Source: Variovorax sp.
Lineage (GTDB): Bacteria; Pseudomonadota; Gammaproteobacteria; Burkholderiales; Burkholderiaceae_C
Direction of reading: 5' to 3'
Assembly: GCA_004210915.1 (NCBI GenBank)
Contig: SEGS01000012.1
Span: 1-64,000, forward strand
DNA length: 64,000 bases
Shown: in pieces, positions 1 to 9,927 of the stretch
How the letters are laid out: every line of letters starts with the position of its first letter
How positions within the stretch are numbered: position 1 is the stretch's first letter
Made by a program: the position numbers and the translations under genes
The notes under the pieces: model-generated
What the model was told of the DNA's origin: nothing
What the model saw: the letters and a program-made list of their open reading frames with translations, nothing else
Database searches by the model: none

Positions 1-114
1 GGCCGCCAGCACGGTGGCGATGGCCGCCGTCAGCGTGGTCTTGCCATGGTCCACGTGACCGATGGTGCCCACGTTCACGTGCGGCTTGGTACGGGTGAAT
101 TTTCCTTTTGCCAT
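1..114 (-). CDS. tuf: Elongation factor Tu, N-terminal fragment (cut by window edge)
   Basis: EF-Tu delivers aminoacyl-tRNA to the ribosome as a GTP complex. Only the first 38 codons lie in the window. They read [20 protein letters not shown] and continue into VDHGKTT, so the first GTP-binding motif GHVDHGKT is complete. The gene is the last member of the str operon and starts 109 bp after the fusA stop, on the same strand. Most betaproteobacteria carry two tuf copies; this would be the str-operon one. The remainder lies beyond base 1. Confidence 0.97.
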   Translation of the reverse strand, partial: MAKGKFTRTKPHVNVGTIGHVDHGKTTLTAAIATVLAA

Positions 115-223
115 TTTTCAATCCTTGAAAGAGCAGGCCCGTGTGGGGTTTAACGTCTGCACCATGTTGCTGGATCTCTCGCCACGGGCAACGAGAGGCA
201 CACAGTCGCAGACAGATCCGAAA

Positions 224-2323
224 TTACTTGGCGCGCGCCGCAACGATCGCTTCGGCCACGTTGCGCGGTGCTTCGGCGTAGTGCTTGAATTCCATCGTGT
301 ACGTGGCACGACCTTGCGACATCGAGCGCAGCGTGGTCGAGTAGCCGAACATTTCCGACAGCGGCACTTCGGCCTTGATGGCCTTGCCACCACCGACCAT
401 GTCGTCCATGCCCTGAACCATGCCGCGGCGTGAGGACAGGTCGCCCATCACGTTGCCGGCGTAGTCTTCAGGCGTTTCCACTTCCACGGCCATCATGGGC
501 TCGAGGATCACCGGGCTGGCCTTGCGGCAGCCTTCCTTGAAACCGAAGATGGCAGCCATCTTGAAGGCCATTTCGTTCGAGTCCACGTCGTGGTACGAAC
601 CGAAGTGCAGCGTGACCTTGACGTCAACGACCGGGTAGCCGGCCAGCACGCCCTGACCCAGCGCTTCGATCACGCCCTTTTCAACCGCGGGGATGTATTC
701 GCGCGGCACCACACCACCCTTGATCGCGTCGACGAACTCGAAGCCCTTGCCCGGCTCTTGCGGCTCGACCTTCAGGATGACGTGGCCGTACTGGCCCTTG
801 CCGCCCGACTGACGAACGAACTTGCCTTCGGCGTCTTCGACCGTCTTGCGGATCGTTTCGCGGTAAGCCACTTGCGGCTTGCCCACGTTGGCTTCCACGC
901 CGAATTCGCGCTTCATGCGGTCCACGATGATTTCGAGGTGCAGTTCGCCCATCCCGGCGATGATGGTCTGACCCGATTCTTCGTCGGTCTTGACGCGGAA
1001 CGACGGATCTTCCTGCGCGAGACGCTGCAGGGCGATGCCCATCTTTTCCTGGTCGGCCTTGGTCTTCGGCTCGACAGCCTGCGAGATCACCGATTCCGGG
1101 AACACCATGCGCTCCAGCGTGACGATCGCATCGGGATCGCACAACGTTTCGCCCGTGGTCACTTCCTTCAGGCCCACGCAAGCGGCGATGTCGCCAGCGC
1201 GAATTTCGCTGACTTCTTCGCGGTTGTTCGCGTGCATCTGCACGATCCGGCCGATGCGCTCCTTCTTGCCGCGCACCGGGTTGTAGACGCTGTCGCCCTT
1301 CGAGAGCACGCCCGAGTAAACGCGCACGAACGTGAGCTGGCCGACGAACGGGTCGGTCATGAGCTTGAACGCGAGGGCAGAGAATTTTTCGCTGTCGTCG
1401 GCCTTGCGGACCACCGGCGCTTCGTCTTCATCCATGCCGTTGACGGGCGGGATGTCGGTCGGCGCAGGCATGTATTCGATGACCGCATCGAGCATCGCCT
1501 GCACGCCCTTGTTCTTGAACGCGGAGCCACACAGCATCGGCTGGATTTCACCGGCGATGGTGCGTTGGCGGATCGCGGCCTTGATTTCGACCTCGCTCAG
1601 TTCGCCGCCTTCGAGGTACTTGTTCATCAGGTCTTCGCTCGCTTCGGCAGCGGCCTCGACCAGCTTTTCACGGTACTCGTTGCAGACATCGGTCAGGTCG
1701 GCCGGGATGTCCTTGTAGGTGAAGGTCACACCCTTGTCTTCGTCCCAGTAGATGGCCTTCATCTTCACCAGGTCGACGATGCCCTGGAAGCGGTCTTCCG
1801 CACCGATCGGGATCTGGATCACGACGGGGTTGGCCTTCAGGCGGTCCACCATCATCTGGCGCACGCGCAGGAAGTCGGCGCCGGTGCGGTCCATCTTGTT
1901 GACGAACGCAAGACGCGGAACCTTGTACTTGTTGGCCTGGCGCCAGACGGTTTCCGACTGGGGCTGCACGCCGCCGACCGCGTCGTACACCATCACGGCG
2001 CCGTCGAGCACGCGCATCGAGCGCTCGACTTCAATCGTGAAGTCCACGTGACCCGGGGTGTCGATGATGTTGATGCGGTGCTCGTCGAAGTTGCCGCCCA
2101 TGCCCTTCCAGAAGCAGGTGGTAGCCGCGGAGGTGATCGTGATGCCACGCTCCTGCTCTTGCTCCATCCAGTCCATGGTGGCCGCGCCATCATGGACTTC
2201 GCCGATCTTGTGGTTCACACCGGTGTAGAACAGGATGCGTTCGGTCGTCGTGGTTTTGCCAGCGTCAATGTGCGCAGAGATACCGATATTGCGGTAGCGC
2301 TCGATGGGGGTCTTGCGTGCCAT
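224..2323 (-). CDS. fusA: Elongation factor G
   Basis: A translational GTPase of 699 residues, the usual length, which drives ribosomal translocation and, with RRF, recycling. GTPase motifs are intact: AHIDAGKT at residues 17-24, DTPGH at 88-92 and NKMD at 142-145. The C-terminal domains IV and V are complete. The ATG start has a GGAG ribosome site about seven bases upstream. It is the third gene of the str operon; the 84-bp spacer from rpsG carries a long hairpin that is listed separately. A 601-residue reading frame on the opposite strand is a high-GC shadow. Confidence 0.98.
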   Translation of the reverse strand: MARKTPIERYRNIGISAHIDAGKTTTTERILFYTGVNHKIGEVHDGAATMDWMEQEQERGITITSAATTCFWKGMGGNFDEHRINIIDTPGHVDFTIEVERSMRVLDGAVMVYDAVGGVQPQSETVWRQANKYKVPRLAFVNKMDRTGADFLRVRQMMVDRLKANPVVIQIPIGAEDRFQGIVDLVKMKAIYWDEDKGVTFTYKDIPADLTDVCNEYREKLVEAAAEASEDLMNKYLEGGELSEVEIKAAIRQRTIAGEIQPMLCGSAFKNKGVQAMLDAVIEYMPAPTDIPPVNGMDEDEAPVVRKADDSEKFSALAFKLMTDPFVGQLTFVRVYSGVLSKGDSVYNPVRGKKERIGRIVQMHANNREEVSEIRAGDIAACVGLKEVTTGETLCDPDAIVTLERMVFPESVISQAVEPKTKADQEKMGIALQRLAQEDPSFRVKTDEESGQTIIAGMGELHLEIIVDRMKREFGVEANVGKPQVAYRETIRKTVEDAEGKFVRQSGGKGQYGHVILKVEPQEPGKGFEFVDAIKGGVVPREYIPAVEKGVIEALGQGVLAGYPVVDVKVTLHFGSYHDVDSNEMAFKMAAIFGFKEGCRKASPVILEPMMAVEVETPEDYAGNVMGDLSSRRGMVQGMDDMVGGGKAIKAEVPLSEMFGYSTTLRSMSQGRATYTMEFKHYAEAPRNVAEAIVAARAK

Positions 2324-2346
2324 GAAATTACTCCATTAACGGATGA

Positions 2347-2377
2347 AAGCCCGCCCACCACATGGTGGGTCGGGCTT
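2347..2377 (-). other. Intergenic hairpin between rpsG and fusA
   Basis: The arm AAGCCCGCCCACCA (2347-2360), a two-base CA loop and the arm at 2363-2377 form 14 pairs interrupted only by one bulged T at 2370. On the transcribed minus strand no U-run follows, so it is not a classical terminator. It lies inside the rpsG-fusA spacer of a co-transcribed operon. It could be an mRNA-processing or stability element, or a partial attenuator. The pairing is seen directly; the function is inference. Confidence 0.6.
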
Positions 2378-2407
2378 CCAGCCTGTCTGATTTGAGGGGA
2401 CGGGTTC

Positions 2408-2881
2408 TTAGAAGCGGAAGTGGCTGAAAGCCTTGTTGGCTTCGGCCATGCGGTGCACTTCATCGCGCTTCTTCATGGCACCGCCACGACCTTCCGTGGC
2501 TTCCATGAGTTCGTTGGCCAACCGCAAGGCCATCGACTTTTCGCCGCGCTTGCGGGCGGCTTCCTTGATCCAGCGCATCGAGAGCGCCAGACGGCGCACG
2601 GGACGCACTTCGACAGGCACTTGATAGTTCGCACCGCCGACGCGGCGCGACTTCACTTCGACCATCGGCTTCACATTGTTGATGGCCATCGTGAAGGCTT
2701 CGACCGGGTCCTTGCCCGGATTCTTCTTCTCGATCTGGTCGAGCGCACCGTAAATGATGCGTTCGGCCACGGCCTTCTTGCCGCCTTCCATGATCACGTT
2801 CATGAATTTGGACAGCTCGACATTGCCGAACTTCGGATCCGGCAGGATTTCACGTTTGGGGACTTCGCGACGACGTGGCAT
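2408..2881 (-). CDS. rpsG: 30S ribosomal protein S7
   Basis: Primary 16S rRNA-binding protein that nucleates assembly of the 30S head and contacts the E-site tRNA. The 157 residues begin [20 protein letters not shown] and contain the conserved stretch [16 protein letters not shown], with the full C-terminal arm ending AFSHFRF. It is the second gene of the str operon, 147 bp after rpsL. In other bacteria S7 can repress translation of this operon by binding near its own start; no clear S7 site was recognised here by eye. Confidence 0.98.
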   Translation of the reverse strand: MPRRREVPKREILPDPKFGNVELSKFMNVIMEGGKKAVAERIIYGALDQIEKKNPGKDPVEAFTMAINNVKPMVEVKSRRVGGANYQVPVEVRPVRRLALSMRWIKEAARKRGEKSMALRLANELMEATEGRGGAMKKRDEVHRMAEANKAFSHFRF

Positions 2882-3028
2882 TTTTCTAACCTCTTTGCTT
2901 CAGTTGGCACCGTTTCCGATACCGCGAGAGCCAACAAGAACTCTCACTTACTCGACCCGAATGTGGGTCACTTCGTTCGGTGTGCCCGCCAAGGCAACCG
3001 AACACCGTTGAATCGACAAAAAGAAGGC

Positions 3029-3406
<378 letters not shown>

Positions 3407-3524
3407 GAATGAATTAGTCCCAAAACACCCTGGTCAGAGCACAAGCGTGAACCTGCCCAACCGGGGAACGACCAGAGATTGGCCGAAAACGTGAATCCCT
3501 TCGGAATTTTCCGAAAAGCCCACG

Positions 3525-3552
3525 AGTATAGCAGCGAGTCGGGCCCTGTCCA
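3525..3552 (-). promoter_or_regulatory. Sigma-70 promoter of the str operon
   Basis: Reading the minus strand, TGGACA (3552-3547) and TATACT (3530-3525) are separated by 16 bp. They match the -35 and -10 consensus well and lie about 120 bp upstream of rpsL. Transcription would begin near 3518, giving a leader of roughly 110 nucleotides. A short inverted repeat, TTCGGAA-TT-TTCCGAA (3500-3515), sits at the start of that leader. No other promoter-like sequence as good was seen between rpsL and dacC. Confidence 0.65.
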
Positions 3553-3576
3553 GACCCGCTTGCCTGCCGCGTCCGC

Positions 3577-4746
3577 TTACTTGATCCAGAGGCGAACCGC
3601 GTCCCAGGCGCGGCCCAGCACGCCAGCCTGCTCGACAGGCTCGAGCGCCACCAACGGGACTTCGGCCACCGGCTGGTCCCCGAGCATGATCTTGAGCGTC
3701 CCGACCGCCTGGTGTTTGCCAAAGGGCGCCACCAGCGGCTCCGGGCGTGCCACCTGCGTCTTGATCTTGCTGGCCGAGCCGGTCGGCACCGCAACCACGA
3801 TGGCCTCGGGTCGGCCCAACTTCAGCGTGTCCTGCTTGCCTTTCCAGACCGCCGGGGTGGCCACGGGTTGGCCGGCATCAAACAGGCGGACCGCGTCGTA
3901 GGCCGTGTAGCCCCAGTTCAAAAGCTTCTGCGACTCATTGGCGCGCACGGCCTCGCTCGACGCCCCGAGCACGATGGAGATCAGGCGGCGGCCGCCCGTG
4001 AGGTTCGGGAAGTCGCGCTTGGCGGTCGCGATCATGCAGTAGCCCGCGGCGTTGGTATGCCCGGTCTTGAGCCCGTCCACCGTGGGATCGCGAAACAGCA
4101 GCAGGTTGCGGTTGGTGTCGTTGGTCGAGGGCGTGCCGGGGTAGCGGTACTTCTGGATCGCGTAGTACTTGGCTTCCTGCGGGAAGTCGTGAATCAGCCG
4201 CGTCGCAAGAATGCTCAGGTCACGTGCCGTCGTGGTGTGTCCGGGGGCAGTCAGGCCTTCGGGATTGCGATAGCTGGTGTTCTTCATGCCCAGCACGCGC
4301 GCCTGCGCATTCATGAGTTCGACGAACTGCTCGACGGTACCGCCCACGCCTTCGGCAAGCGCCACCGTGGCGTCGTTGCCCGACTGCACGATCACGCCCT
4401 TGATCAGGTCTTCGACCGGCACCTGCATCTTGGGGTCGATGAACATGCGGGAACCAGGCATCTTCCAGGCGCGCTCGCTGACCGGCAGGGTCTGCTGCAA
4501 GGTGATTTTCTTCGTGCGGAGCGCGTCGAACACGACATACGCGGTCATCAATTTGGTCAGCGATGCGGGCTCGACCGGGCTGTCGATGTCCTTTTGCGCG
4601 AGCAGCTGGTTGGCCGTGACATCGAGCAGCAGGTAGCTGCGCGCAGCGACTTCCGGCGGCGTCGGCACCTGCGCGCCGGCGGGAATGCAAAGAGAAGTCG
4701 CGGCGGCCAGCAGCAGCGCGTGCAGGGCGTGTGTGAAACGGGTCAT
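3577..4746 (-). CDS. dacC: D-alanyl-D-alanine carboxypeptidase, PBP5/6 type
   Basis: Penicillin-binding protein that trims the terminal D-alanine from peptidoglycan pentapeptides in the periplasm. The 389-residue protein has a cleavable signal peptide ending near CIPAGAQ (residues 20-26). The three active-site motifs of the family are present: SLTK at 62-65, SGN at 122-124 and KTG at 227-229. The C-terminus AVRLWIK is short and amphipathic, as expected for the membrane anchor of this class. It lies 44 bp downstream of an alpha/beta hydrolase, at the end of a run that begins with hemJ. The symbol dacC is by similarity; dacA would be equally acceptable. Confidence 0.9.
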   Translation of the reverse strand: MTRFTHALHALLLAAATSLCIPAGAQVPTPPEVAARSYLLLDVTANQLLAQKDIDSPVEPASLTKLMTAYVVFDALRTKKITLQQTLPVSERAWKMPGSRMFIDPKMQVPVEDLIKGVIVQSGNDATVALAEGVGGTVEQFVELMNAQARVLGMKNTSYRNPEGLTAPGHTTTARDLSILATRLIHDFPQEAKYYAIQKYRYPGTPSTNDTNRNLLLFRDPTVDGLKTGHTNAAGYCMIATAKRDFPNLTGGRRLISIVLGASSEAVRANESQKLLNWGYTAYDAVRLFDAGQPVATPAVWKGKQDTLKLGRPEAIVVAVPTGSASKIKTQVARPEPLVAPFGKHQAVGTLKIMLGDQPVAEVPLVALEPVEQAGVLGRAWDAVRLWIK

Positions 4747-4790
4747 GGGATCGGAAAGAACGAAGGCCAGCCGCGAGGGCTGCGTGAAAA

Positions 4791-5417
4791 CTAGCCCGCG
4801 CGAAGGTGGCGGGCGACGAGATTCTTGAGCAGCGGCAATTGTCCGTGAAAGAAATGACCGCCCCCGGGAACGACTGTGACAGGAAGTGACTGCGGCCGCG
4901 CCCAGTCCATCACGGCGCTGAGCGCGACCGTGTCATCGGCTTCGCCGTGAACCACCAGCGTGCGCTCGCGGGCCGCTTCGGGCAGCGGCCCGGGCGGGAC
5001 GCGCTCGACGCTCGGGCCGACCAGCGTGACCGAGCTGACCTCGCGCTCTGCCCACACGGCCGACAACGCTTGCATCGCAACGAAGGCGCCGAAGGAAAAG
5101 CCGGCCACCGCGAGCACGCCTTCCGGCGCGACCTGCGTCACGACGGCCAGGTAGTCGTCGGCCTCGCCGCGTCCTTCATCGTGCGTGCCTTCGGTGGCGC
5201 CGACGCCGCGAAAGTTGAAGCGCACCGCCGTCCAGCCGCTGGCGACGAACGCGCGTGCCAGGGTCTGCACGACCTTGTTGTCCATGGTGCCGCCGAACAG
5301 CGGATGGGGATGCGCGATGACGGCCACACCGCGCGATGCGTCCGACGGCAGATCACGCAGCGCTTCGATCGCGCCCGCTGCGCCGCGCAGCTGCAACTTC
5401 TCGGTCTTCGAGTTCAT
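4791..5417 (-). CDS. Alpha/beta hydrolase (COG2945-like)
   Basis: A 208-residue cytoplasmic hydrolase of unknown substrate. AHPHPLFGGTMDNKVV near residues 35-50 is typical of this subfamily. The nucleophile elbow GFSFG is at 106-110 with S108, the acidic residue is probably in GEADD (158-162), and the base is in GGGHFFHG (185-192). The start lies 2 bp after the ferredoxin stop, so the two genes are probably translationally coupled. No signal peptide is seen. The fold assignment is firm; no specific activity can be claimed. Confidence 0.85.
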   Translation of the reverse strand: MNSKTEKLQLRGAAGAIEALRDLPSDASRGVAVIAHPHPLFGGTMDNKVVQTLARAFVASGWTAVRFNFRGVGATEGTHDEGRGEADDYLAVVTQVAPEGVLAVAGFSFGAFVAMQALSAVWAEREVSSVTLVGPSVERVPPGPLPEAARERTLVVHGEADDTVALSAVMDWARPQSLPVTVVPGGGHFFHGQLPLLKNLVARHLRAG

Positions 5418-5419
5418 CT

Positions 5420-5773
5420 TCAGCGGCCGACGTCGGCAGGCAGCACGAGGCGCTCGACCACCTCGCCTTTCACCAGATGCGAATCGACGATCTCGTCGAT
5501 GTCATCGGCATCGACGAAGGTGTACCAAACCGCCTCGGGATAGACCACCGCCACCGGCCCGCCGGCGCAGCGGTCGAGGCAACCGGCCTTGTTCACCCGG
5601 ACGCGCCCGGGGCCGGCCAGACCGGCCTCCTTGACTCTGGACTTGCAGCGATCGAAGCCGGCTTGCGCATCGTGTTTGGCGCACGCGTCTTCGCCGTTCT
5701 TGCGTTCGTTCAGACAGAAAAAGATGTGGCGGCCGTAGTAGCCCGAAGGCTGGATGTCGGTGGGGCTGGGCAT
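5420..5773 (-). CDS. Thioredoxin-fold [2Fe-2S] ferredoxin
   Basis: A small electron carrier or iron-sulfur protein of 117 residues. RHIFFCLNER near the N-terminus and GCLDRCAGGPVAVVYPE later are signatures of the thioredoxin-like [2Fe-2S] ferredoxin family. Cysteines lie at 20, 31, 43, 65 and 69; C20, C31 or C43, C65 and C69 are the likely cluster ligands. Its redox partner is unknown. It sits between a VanZ-like membrane protein and the alpha/beta hydrolase, 9 bp and 2 bp away, in the hemJ-led run. Confidence 0.88.
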   Translation of the reverse strand: MPSPTDIQPSGYYGRHIFFCLNERKNGEDACAKHDAQAGFDRCKSRVKEAGLAGPGRVRVNKAGCLDRCAGGPVAVVYPEAVWYTFVDADDIDEIVDSHLVKGEVVERLVLPADVGR

Positions 5774-5782
5774 CGGTCCATT

Positions 5783-6913
5783 CTAGTAAGCGCTCTTGCG
5801 TTCGGCCGGTCGGGACCGGCGCGACAGCACCACGAGCACATATGCCAGGGTCATGAAGGGCCACAGCCAGCCCAGCCATTGCGCCAGGCCGTGGAAGCGG
5901 ATGAACCGCCCCTGCTCCCAGGTCGCCAGCGTCTGTGCGAAGTAGGGACTTTCCGGTGCCTGGTTCAGCAGGCTCAAGTGCAGGACCAGCGCGACGAGCA
6001 GCAGCGCCGCGCACAGGCGGCGGGGCGCACCCAGCAAGAGCACGCCCACACACAGCGCCGCCGCGAGTCCGATCTGCACCGGCAGGCTCAGCCACGCCCA
6101 GACATGCTCCGGCCCGTAGCTCAATGCCGCCGACAGGGCCGACGCGGCCACGCCGGCCGCCAGCACCGCAGGCAGCAGAAGCGCCCGCCGTACGACCGAG
6201 CGCATCACCAGAAATCCCAGAAGACACGGGACGAGCGCGCCCAGCATCACGCACAGGAGTTCGACGCCCGGCACCAGCGGCTGCAGTTCGAACTGCCGCA
6301 AAGGCATCCAGTCGATGAAGGGCGTGTCGAGCAGCCATTCGGCGATGGCCGTTTCGAGCCGCTCGAACACCTGACCCAGACCGAAGGTGACCGCCGCCGG
6401 GAACAGCAAGGCCATTGGCCACAGCGCCAGCAGCGCGAGGCCGCCGCGCGCGTCGTCCACGAACCACTGTGCGCGCGCTCGGCTCCAGTGCGCGACCACG
6501 CCCAGCCGCTCGAGCGCAACGGCCGCCACTGCGCCGGCCAGCGCCCCGGCCGCATTCAGGCCCAGGTCGACGTTCGACGGGATGCGCGTTGGCAAATAGC
6601 TCTGCAGCGTTTCCATCGCGAAAGCGATCGCGCCGCCGGCGAATGTGGCGCGCAGCACCGCCGGCAGCGCTCCGGCGCCGGTGCCTGTGCGCAGCACCGC
6701 CAGCGCGCAAAGAAAGCCGAAGGGCACATAACCCGCGACATTCACCGCGAAGTCAAAGCCGGTCCAGTAGCGCGGCCAGGGGGCGCTGAGGAAGGACCAG
6801 GGCACGATGCCCTGATCGCGCCAGCCTTCGAACGGGTAGAGGCTGGCGTAGACGATCAGCGCCGCATAGGTCAGCGCCAGAGGCAGCGCAACAGACTTGT
6901 GCGGGGTGTTCAC
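5783..6913 (-). CDS. VanZ-like multi-pass membrane protein
   Basis: A 376-residue integral membrane protein with about ten hydrophobic segments. VanZ-domain hallmarks are in the N-terminal third: NVAGYVPFG, then ETLQSYLPTRIPSNVDLGLN. VanZ itself gives low-level teicoplanin resistance in enterococci; chromosomal relatives in Gram-negatives have no assigned role. The GTG start at 6913 was chosen because it lies four bases after the hemJ stop; a longer reading frame would overlap hemJ. No strong ribosome site is seen, so translation is probably coupled to hemJ. Confidence 0.8.
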   Translation of the reverse strand: MNTPHKSVALPLALTYAALIVYASLYPFEGWRDQGIVPWSFLSAPWPRYWTGFDFAVNVAGYVPFGFLCALAVLRTGTGAGALPAVLRATFAGGAIAFAMETLQSYLPTRIPSNVDLGLNAAGALAGAVAAVALERLGVVAHWSRARAQWFVDDARGGLALLALWPMALLFPAAVTFGLGQVFERLETAIAEWLLDTPFIDWMPLRQFELQPLVPGVELLCVMLGALVPCLLGFLVMRSVVRRALLLPAVLAAGVAASALSAALSYGPEHVWAWLSLPVQIGLAAALCVGVLLLGAPRRLCAALLLVALVLHLSLLNQAPESPYFAQTLATWEQGRFIRFHGLAQWLGWLWPFMTLAYVLVVLSRRSRPAERKSAY

Positions 6914-6917
6914 CGGC

Positions 6918-7346
6918 CTAGAAGGGCTTGACCACCACCAGCACCACGATGCCCAGCAGCAGCAGCACCGGCACCTCGTTGAACCAGCGGAACCAGCGAT
7001 GGCTTCGGCGATTGGCACCCCGATCAAAGCGCCGCAGCAGCACGCCACAGCCATGGTGATAGCCCACCGCCAGCGCCACCAGCGCCAGCTTCGCGTGCAT
7101 CCAGCCATTGCCCGGCCCTCGGCCGATGCCGTAGACCATCCAGAGCCAGAACCCGAAACCCAGCGCGGGAATCGCCAGCAGGGTCGTGAAACGCAGCAGC
7201 TTGCGCGCCATGAGCAACAGCCGTGCGCGCTCGGCGACTGACTCCGGCGGCACCATCGCCAGATTCACGAAAATCCGCGGCAGGTAGAACAAGCCGGCGA
7301 ACCAGCTGGCGATGAAAACGATATGAAGTGACTTGACCCAGAGCAT
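6918..7346 (-). CDS. hemJ: HemJ-type protoporphyrinogen IX oxidase
   Basis: A membrane protein of 142 residues and about four transmembrane helices that oxidises protoporphyrinogen IX in haem synthesis. MLWVKSLHIVFIASWFAGLF matches the family, with the conserved histidine at H8 and the WMHAK segment at 82-86. CopD-like copper-resistance proteins share the fold, but the divergent hemB gene supports the haem role. It starts a run that continues through vanZ-like, ferredoxin, hydrolase and dacC. Only 33 bp separate its start from a strong minus-strand terminator, so its transcription may depend on read-through from the upstream RNA promoter. Confidence 0.85.
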   Translation of the reverse strand: MLWVKSLHIVFIASWFAGLFYLPRIFVNLAMVPPESVAERARLLLMARKLLRFTTLLAIPALGFGFWLWMVYGIGRGPGNGWMHAKLALVALAVGYHHGCGVLLRRFDRGANRRSHRWFRWFNEVPVLLLLGIVVLVVVKPF

Positions 7347-7379
7347 CTCGGCAGTTTAGTGAACAGGCCAATTGCGGAC

Positions 7380-7410
7380 AAAAAAAAGCCCGGCGTCAAA
7401 ACGCCGGGCT
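7380..7410 (-). terminator. Rho-independent terminator of the candidate small RNA
   Basis: A perfect 10-bp stem, AGCCCGGCGT (7387-7396) with ACGCCGGGCT (7401-7410), has a four-base loop. On the minus strand it is followed by an uninterrupted run of seven to eight T residues (7387-7380). This is among the strongest intrinsic terminators in the window. Its direction means the terminated transcript must begin between here and hemB. Confidence 0.85.
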
Positions 7411-7481
7411 GGGAAGCCTTTTTGCTGTCACACATCGAGGCACCCGCTCAGGGAGGAAAAGCGGGGAGCGGCAAGCCGCCC
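7380..7481 (-). ncRNA. Candidate small RNA with an anti-Shine-Dalgarno loop (or hemJ leader)
   Basis: A promoter and an intrinsic terminator bracket about 100 nucleotides with no plausible reading frame. Predicted fold by eye: a first hairpin of six pairs (7481-7476 with 7471-7466) closed by a CUUG tetraloop; a second hairpin of six pairs (7465-7460 with 7448-7443) with an 11-base loop reading UUUCCUCCCUG; a single-stranded stretch; then the terminator. The loop contains CCUCC, the exact complement of a GGAGG ribosome site. From memory, a betaproteobacterial toxic small-RNA family with an anti-SD sequence has been reported; membership is not verified. The alternative is an attenuating leader of hemJ, which begins 33 bp beyond the terminator. 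Confidence 0.6.
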
Positions 7482-7488
7482 GAGACAG

Positions 7489-7538
7489 AATTTAACAAAG
7501 ACGAGGGCGGCTTTCAACCCTCAGGTAACTTTTTTTTG
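7489..7538 (-). promoter_or_regulatory. Strong sigma-70 promoter with A-tract UP element
   Basis: On the minus strand TTGAAA (7517-7512) and TAAATT (7494-7489) are separated by exactly 17 bp. An A8 tract at 7538-7530 lies about 12 bp upstream of the -35 hexamer, where an UP element would contact RNA polymerase alpha subunits. Predicted transcription start is near 7481. On the plus strand the same T8 run has only a weak preceding stem, so a plus-strand terminator is less likely. Confidence 0.7.
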
Positions 7539-7570
7539 ACGATTTGGCCCGCTTAATTAAAACAAAGTAG

Positions 7571-8674
<1,104 letters not shown>

Positions 8675-8742
8675 GCCAAGGCAACTCTCGCCAAAGCCCT
8701 GCGCGAGCAGGCGCTCGACCCCGTCACTTCAGGAACAGACCG

Positions 8743-9867
8743 ATGCGCATCTTTCACATCCGCCCGGCGCAGGTCACCGAGCACGCCGAGTTGCTGCCGC
8801 TCGCGCAACCGGGCGCATGCGCCGATGGCTATCTCTGGGTGTCGCTCACCCGCGCCGAGTTGCGGGCATCGCTCGCCGAAGTGCAAAGCGTCCTGCAGTC
8901 GCTCTGCGCGACACCACTGCTCGACTTGCATGTGAGCGATCTGCTCAACGACCAGTTGCCATCGCACTACGACTACACCTCGCAATACGACGTGCTGGTG
9001 TTCCGTCGGCTCGCGGTCGGCGTGGGCGATGTCCCGAAGACCGGGGAACCGCCGTTGGCCACCGGCGGGCCGCCGGCGCTGCGTCGCATCGACACGCGCC
9101 CTGTCGGCTTCGCGGTGTTCGATCGCGTGCTGCTGTCCGTCCATCCCGAGGACAGCACGGTGCGCGACGCCTTCGCCGCGCGCCTGCTCGCGGCCGCCTC
9201 CCCGGACAACGGCGGTGCGCCGCTGGACGTGCGTGCCGTCTCTGCGCGCGTGCCGACCGGGCCGGCCGACCTGATGCTGCGCGTGATCAACCAGATCGTC
9301 GATGGCTACCTTGAGCTGCGGCGCGACATGTCGCGCCAGCTCGATCACTGGCAAGCCGCACTGATCGATCCGCGCAGTCGCTTCACGAATTGGGGCGCGT
9401 TGATGGATGCGCGGCAGTCGCTGCATCATCTGGACGAGATCTGCGACGACCAGCGCTCTGCGGTACAGGACTGGATCGACTCGCTCGAAACCCTGCCACC
9501 ACCCGAAGGCGCCGCCGCGCTGCGCGAGCGCGAACTGATCATGGTGCGCAGCCGCGACGTGCTCGAGCACATCGAGCGCGTGGTGCACCACGTGCGGCGT
9601 CTGGAACAGAACGCCGAGACCGCCGTGCAGATGCACTTCAGCGTGCAGAGCCACCGCGCGAACGACATCATGCGGGTGCTCACGGTGCTCACCGCCGTCT
9701 TCCTGCCGCTCAACCTGATCGCCGGCATCTTCGGCATGAACTTCGAGTTCATTCCGCTGGTGCACAAGGCCGACGGTTTCTGGATCGCCATGGGCGCGAT
9801 GGCCAGCATCGCGCTGTTGCTCGTGCTGGTGTTCTGGCGCAAGCGCTACATCGCGCGCACGCGCTGA
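8743..9867 (+). CDS. corA: CorA-family magnesium/divalent cation transporter
   Basis: A 374-residue membrane channel. It has a large cytoplasmic N-terminal domain, a long helical region, and two C-terminal transmembrane helices. The signature GMN is at 331-333 (IFGMNFEF), directly after the first helix, and the basic tail RKRYIARTR follows the second. CorA and ZntB cannot be separated by eye; CorA is the default. It lies 68 bp after hemB on the same strand and ends in a bidirectional terminator shared with the convergent gene. Confidence 0.92.
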   Translation: MRIFHIRPAQVTEHAELLPLAQPGACADGYLWVSLTRAELRASLAEVQSVLQSLCATPLLDLHVSDLLNDQLPSHYDYTSQYDVLVFRRLAVGVGDVPKTGEPPLATGGPPALRRIDTRPVGFAVFDRVLLSVHPEDSTVRDAFAARLLAAASPDNGGAPLDVRAVSARVPTGPADLMLRVINQIVDGYLELRRDMSRQLDHWQAALIDPRSRFTNWGALMDARQSLHHLDEICDDQRSAVQDWIDSLETLPPPEGAAALRERELIMVRSRDVLEHIERVVHHVRRLEQNAETAVQMHFSVQSHRANDIMRVLTVLTAVFLPLNLIAGIFGMNFEFIPLVHKADGFWIAMGAMASIALLLVLVFWRKRYIARTR

Positions 9868-9874
9868 GCCCATG

Positions 9875-9911
9875 AAAAAAACCGGACCCCGCTCACGCGG
9901 GATCCGGTTTT
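9875..9911. terminator. Bidirectional intrinsic terminator between corA and the small exported protein gene
   Basis: A 13-position stem (9880-9892 with 9897-9909) has one C-A mismatch and a TCAC loop. It is preceded by a six-A run (9875-9880) and followed by TTTT (9908-9911). A-tract and T-tract make it usable from both sides, which suits the convergent arrangement of corA and the 9928-10296 gene. Confidence 0.85.
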
Positions 9912-9927
9912 GTCAGAGCGCGAAAGC

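Noticed and set aside
590-2395. 601-codon open frame opposite fusA on the plus strand
   Set aside because: Shadow of a real gene in GC-rich DNA: no ribosome site, histidine/aspartate/arginine-heavy composition, and fusA on the other strand is certain.
7380-7490. 6S RNA or 4.5S (SRP) RNA as the identity of the candidate small RNA
   Set aside because: Too short for 6S RNA and lacking its long rod-like pairing; lacks the conserved GGAAGGAAGCAGCC core of SRP RNA.
7503-7538. Plus-strand stem GAGGG/CCCTC followed by T8, considered as a terminator
   Set aside because: Only five pairs and no plus-strand gene upstream to terminate; the A8/T8 tract is better explained as an UP element for the minus-strand promoter.
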